Assembly: GCF_031884435.1 (NCBI RefSeq)
Contig: NZ_CP134779.1
Coordinates: forward strand, 4,402,001-4,466,000
Direction: 5' to 3'
Length of the DNA: 64,000 bases
From: Bosea sp. 685
GTDB lineage: Bacteria; Pseudomonadota; Alphaproteobacteria; Rhizobiales; Beijerinckiaceae
The notes below the pieces were generated by a model. The model saw nothing but the letters and a program-made list of their open reading frames with translations, was not told where the DNA came from and did not search any database. The position numbers were made by a program, and so were the translations under genes. Positions within the stretch are counted from its first letter, which is position 1. Each line of letters begins with the position of its first letter. This document shows, piece after piece, positions 61,761 through 64,000 of the stretch.

Positions 61761-61970
61761 TCACGCTGCCTGGAGCTGCTCGGCAGCCATCTTGCCAGAC
61801 CTGTTGTCGCGGGCGACCTCGAAGCCGAGCTTCTGGCCCTCCTGCAAGTCGCGCATTCCAGCGCGCTCGACGGCGGAGATATGGACAAACACATCCTGAC
61901 TGCCGTCGTCAGGCTGAATGAAGCCGAAACCCTTGGTGGAATTGAACCATTTCACTGTGCCGGTGGTCAT
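61761..61970 (-). CDS. cspA: Cold-shock protein (CspA family)
   Basis: 69 residues from the ATG at 61970, with AAAGGAGG 8 bases upstream; the longer open frame is the leader. The single cold-shock domain has [19 protein letters not shown] with RNP1 (KGFGFI) and [12 protein letters not shown] with RNP2. The protein binds single-stranded RNA/DNA and destabilises mRNA structure. The start is far (over 100 bp) from any likely promoter, in keeping with the long structured leaders of csp genes, though no cold-box could be confirmed. Ends at a clear terminator. Confidence 0.95.
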   Translation of the reverse strand: MTTGTVKWFNSTKGFGFIQPDDGSQDVFVHISAVERAGMRDLQEGQKLGFEVARDNRSGKMAAEQLQAA

Positions 61971-62389
61971 GAGAAACCCTCCTTTTGGCAAGACCTGTCG
62001 TTCGCCGAACGAGTGCTCGGCGAGTTCAGAACGATTTCGAAAGGGGGATTTCATCAGAGCCGCGCCAAAGCGCGAAAATAACAAGGACCGTCCAAGCAAA
62101 TATCGACAAAATTCAAATTAACCGCCGTCGCAAATAATGTCAATGACCGATTGTCACACCCCGCAATAATACGTTCGAATGAGCTGTAATCACTGGAAAC
62201 GATACATTTATTCTGGTCTTCGACGCTTTTTCGACCGTCAATGTGCTTGAGTGAGCACGAAATGAACCGGCTCACGTCATTCCAGCAGGAGGCCCAGCAG
62301 AGGGCATGCTGGCAGCCGGATCGAGGCATTGGCCGAGCGACCGGCGAGCATAGGTCTGGGCGGACTTATCCTGCTCTCACTTTTAGATC
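61971..62389. other. cspA leader and gene-free interval
   Basis: No coding sequence is supported. The part next to cspA (about 61971-62140) is probably its 5' leader and promoter region and is A+T-rich from 62080 to 62230. Right of it, 62240-62390 shows no family feature; repeats begin at about 62390. Confidence 0.45.
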
Positions 62390-62450
62390 AGAGGCGGATT
62401 CAGATTTCAGCTGGGATCACCAAGCGATTCCAGCTGAAATCATCCGGCTC
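62390..62450. repeat. GATTTCAGCTGGGATCAC-family inverted repeat
   Basis: Arms GATTTCAGCTGG and CCAGCTGAAATC with flanking GGCGGATTCA and CATCCGGCTC, an imperfect copy of the element at 32188. It is joined directly to the next repeat. Confidence 0.83.
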
Positions 62451-62500
62451 TCGCAGGATGCGAAAAAAGTGGGAACCGGCTTTTCGCATTGATCCTACTC
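62451..62500. repeat. GCAGGATGCGAAAAAAGTGGG-family repeat
   Basis: Same element as at 32119 with a slightly decayed right arm (GATCCTACTC). The order of this and the flanking GATT-family element differs from that at 32119-32244, showing modular assembly. Confidence 0.85.
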
Positions 62501-62514
62501 AAATTTTTTGATGA

Positions 62515-62577
62515 GAGACGGATTCAGATGTCAGATGGGATCACTTTGTGATCCCATCTGACATCATCCGGCTCCAA
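62515..62577. repeat. Perfect 18-bp inverted repeat GATGTCAGATGGGATCAC / TTT loop
   Basis: Arms at 62527-62544 and 62548-62565, preceded by GAGACGGATTCA and followed by CATCCGGCTC, 26 bp before the kinase start. Closest relative is the element at 59645. Confidence 0.9.
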
Positions 62578-62602
62578 AGATCAGCGTAGCCGTCATCTTT
62601 CA

Positions 62603-63610
62603 ATGAGTTCGCCCGTGCCAAAAGACACCTCTCTCGAATGGGACGCCGGCAGCCTGCGCCGGGCGGTTCGCGCCGCCGGTGTTGCTCTGTGGTCGTGGAA
62701 CGTCGACGATGACGGGTTCGCGATGGACGAGCAGGCCTTTACGATGTGGGGCGTGCCGCAGAGCGACGAGGTCAAATTCGAGGATCTGTCGGCTCACATC
62801 CATCCTGCCGACAGGGATAGGGTCCGGGCGGCCTTTACCGCGACCCGAGGCATTGTCGGGCCTTATGAGATCGATTTTCGCATATTGGTCGGCGACGAAA
62901 TCCGCTGGATATCGGCCCGCGGTCTCGGCGATGATTCCGGGCTTCACAACGGAGTGATGTACGGCGTCTTCCTTGATGTTACGGGCCGCAAGCAAGCTGA
63001 AGAGGGTCATGAACTGCTCGCAGGCGAGATGAGCCACCGGGTCAAGAACCTCTTGGCGATCGCCATGGGACTGACTCATATCACGTCGAGATCGACGACG
63101 ACGGCGGCGGAGATGGCGTCCGACCTGACAGGACGTCTGGCGGCGCTCGGCCGGGCTCATGACCTGGTTCGCCCCCTGCCTGGGCATCAGGGAGCGGCAG
63201 CGCTTCTGGGCGACCTGCTCTCGATCCTGCTTTCGCCTTACGAGGACATGGGGGCCTTCAGCGGGCGCATTCGTGTCGCCGTTCCTCGCATGGGGGTCAG
63301 CGAGGGAGCCGCCACGACCTTGTCCCTGATCATCCATGAGCTGGCGACAAACTCGCTTAAATACGGCGCGCTTTCAGCCGATACGGGTACGCTCGACGTT
63401 TCAGGCACTTCCGACGACGACGAAACCACGATCATCTGGACGGAACGGGGCGGGCCTTCCGTCGAGCCTCCCAATGGAGCCGGCGGGTACGGCAGCAAGC
63501 TCGTCATTCGAAGCATATCGAGCCAGCTCGGCGGTTCCATAAGCTATGACTGGTCGACTGAGGGGGTCATCGTGACGCTCAAGATGGGAACGACCAAACT
63601 CGCAAAATAA
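62603..63610 (+). CDS. HWE-family sensor histidine kinase with PAS domain
   Basis: 335 residues. A PAS domain spans about 15-130 (ALWSWNVDDDGFAMDEQAF, then FLDVTGRKQAEE as the C-terminal PAC end). The kinase core has His145 in GEMSHRVKNLLAIAMG, an N box with His245 and Asn250 in IIHELATNSLKYGALS, and W-T-E at 279-281 (IIWTERGGP), the traits that define HWE kinases; the G box is GYGSKLVIRS. No membrane helix, so it is cytosolic. PAS of this type often binds flavin (LOV), but the GXNCRFLQ motif is absent. Convergent with a single-domain response regulator that is its likely partner. Confidence 0.92.
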   Translation: MSSPVPKDTSLEWDAGSLRRAVRAAGVALWSWNVDDDGFAMDEQAFTMWGVPQSDEVKFEDLSAHIHPADRDRVRAAFTATRGIVGPYEIDFRILVGDEIRWISARGLGDDSGLHNGVMYGVFLDVTGRKQAEEGHELLAGEMSHRVKNLLAIAMGLTHITSRSTTTAAEMASDLTGRLAALGRAHDLVRPLPGHQGAAALLGDLLSILLSPYEDMGAFSGRIRVAVPRMGVSEGAATTLSLIIHELATNSLKYGALSADTGTLDVSGTSDDDETTIIWTERGGPSVEPPNGAGGYGSKLVIRSISSQLGGSISYDWSTEGVIVTLKMGTTKLAK

Positions 63611-63619
63611 GCCGTGTTT

Positions 63620-63991
63620 CTACTTGATGCCCGCCAGAACCTCCAATATCTGCGCCGCCCGATAGGGTTTTTGCAGGAACACGGTGTCTTGAGGCATATC
63701 GGCAGGCGCAGGCTGCGGGCGTCCTGATGCGACGATCAGGACGATAGGTGGCCAGCGTTGCCGAATTGCGTGGACCAGCTTCAGGCCGTCCATGGATCCG
63801 GGCATCTCGATATCGGTGAAGACAACCCGGATGTCCGAGCGGGTTTCCAATAGGATGACGGCCTCATCGGCGCCAATCGCCTCGATGACCTCGTAGCCCC
63901 CGTCTTCGATCATCGCGACAGCATCCATGCGGATCAGGGTGTCATCTTCGACGACAAGGACGACGGGGGTGGAGACGACGGGGGTGGACAT
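63620..63991 (-). CDS. Single-domain response regulator (receiver only)
   Basis: 123 residues. Receiver residues: acidic pair in VVEDDTLI (Asp16, Asp17), phosphoacceptor Asp60 in VFTDIEMPGSMDG, Ser89 in VASG and Lys108 in FLQKPY. No output domain follows, so it acts like CheY/Fix-type or as a phosphate sink. The FTDIEMPG..DGL wording is typical of receivers paired with HWE kinases. It converges with the kinase gene 10 bp away, without room for a separate terminator. Confidence 0.92.
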   Translation of the reverse strand: MSTPVVSTPVVLVVEDDTLIRMDAVAMIEDGGYEVIEAIGADEAVILLETRSDIRVVFTDIEMPGSMDGLKLVHAIRQRWPPIVLIVASGRPQPAPADMPQDTVFLQKPYRAAQILEVLAGIK

Positions 63992-64000
63992 GGCAGCTCC

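Noticed and set aside
61592..61899. Short frames on both strands between AraC and cspA
   Set aside because: They cross the cspA terminator or the cspA gene itself and have no ribosome sites or known domains.

Overview
The window looks like chromosomal DNA from a high-GC alphaproteobacterium of the order Hyphomicrobiales, most like Bosea or a close relative. This rests on composition, codon use, gene content (Mla-type lipid transport, HWE histidine kinase, paired YkuD L,D-transpeptidases, many Dpp and NitT/TauT ABC cassettes) and very dense interspersed palindromic repeats. The genus is inferred, not tested. No rRNA, tRNA, CRISPR array, prophage or insertion sequence was recognised.

Layout. 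1-0.9 kb: tail of a serine hydrolase and a hexapeptide acetyltransferase. 1-6.1 kb (minus): an Mla/MCE lipid-transport operon (MFS, STAS-MlaE, MlaF, MlaD, ABC-auxiliary lipoprotein). 6.2-7.1 kb: a CheZ-like protein. 7.2-14.3 kb: a NitT/TauT-type ABC importer bracketed by two paralogous FAD-linked oxidases, with a GNAT gene coupled to the second. 14.3-18.5 kb: a divergent TetR/SDR pair, then NAD(P)-binding, creatininase-family and MBL-fold enzymes. 18.7-23.0 kb (minus): malonyl-CoA synthetase, malonyl-CoA decarboxylase and a four-carbon acid-sugar kinase with a perfect upstream palindrome. 23.4-29.7 kb: a Dpp-type transporter (binding protein and two permeases, no ATPase), a gamma-glutamyltransferase-family enzyme and a DUF1028 protein. 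29.9-32.1 kb: LysR and a split chromate transporter whose first half runs out of frame at a six-C tract. 32.4 kb: an orphan VgrG-tip-like protein. 32.9-35.0 kb (minus): DSD1-type PLP enzyme, RidA and GNAT, overlapping by 4 bp.

35.1-46.3 kb (minus) is an amide/carbamoyl catabolic island: two amidase-signature enzymes, an M20-type carbamoylase or ureidohydrolase, a second ATPase-less Dpp transporter with a Tat-exported binding protein, an N-carbamoyl-D-amino-acid hydrolase and a binuclear-metal amidohydrolase. The likely theme is import of small amides or carbamoylated amino acids followed by intracellular hydrolysis.

46.5-64 kb is mixed: MATE efflux, a single-domain globin, an MCP with a C-terminal WEEF tail, two L,D-transpeptidases around a DUF2076 gene, a polysaccharide flippase, TSUP and EamA transporters, GNAT, LysR, DUF3237, VOC, AraC (carrying an in-frame repeat insertion), a cold-shock protein, and a convergent HWE kinase and response regulator.

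Almost every gap over about 100 bp holds a member of a few palindromic repeat families. One family is also inside the AraC coding sequence.
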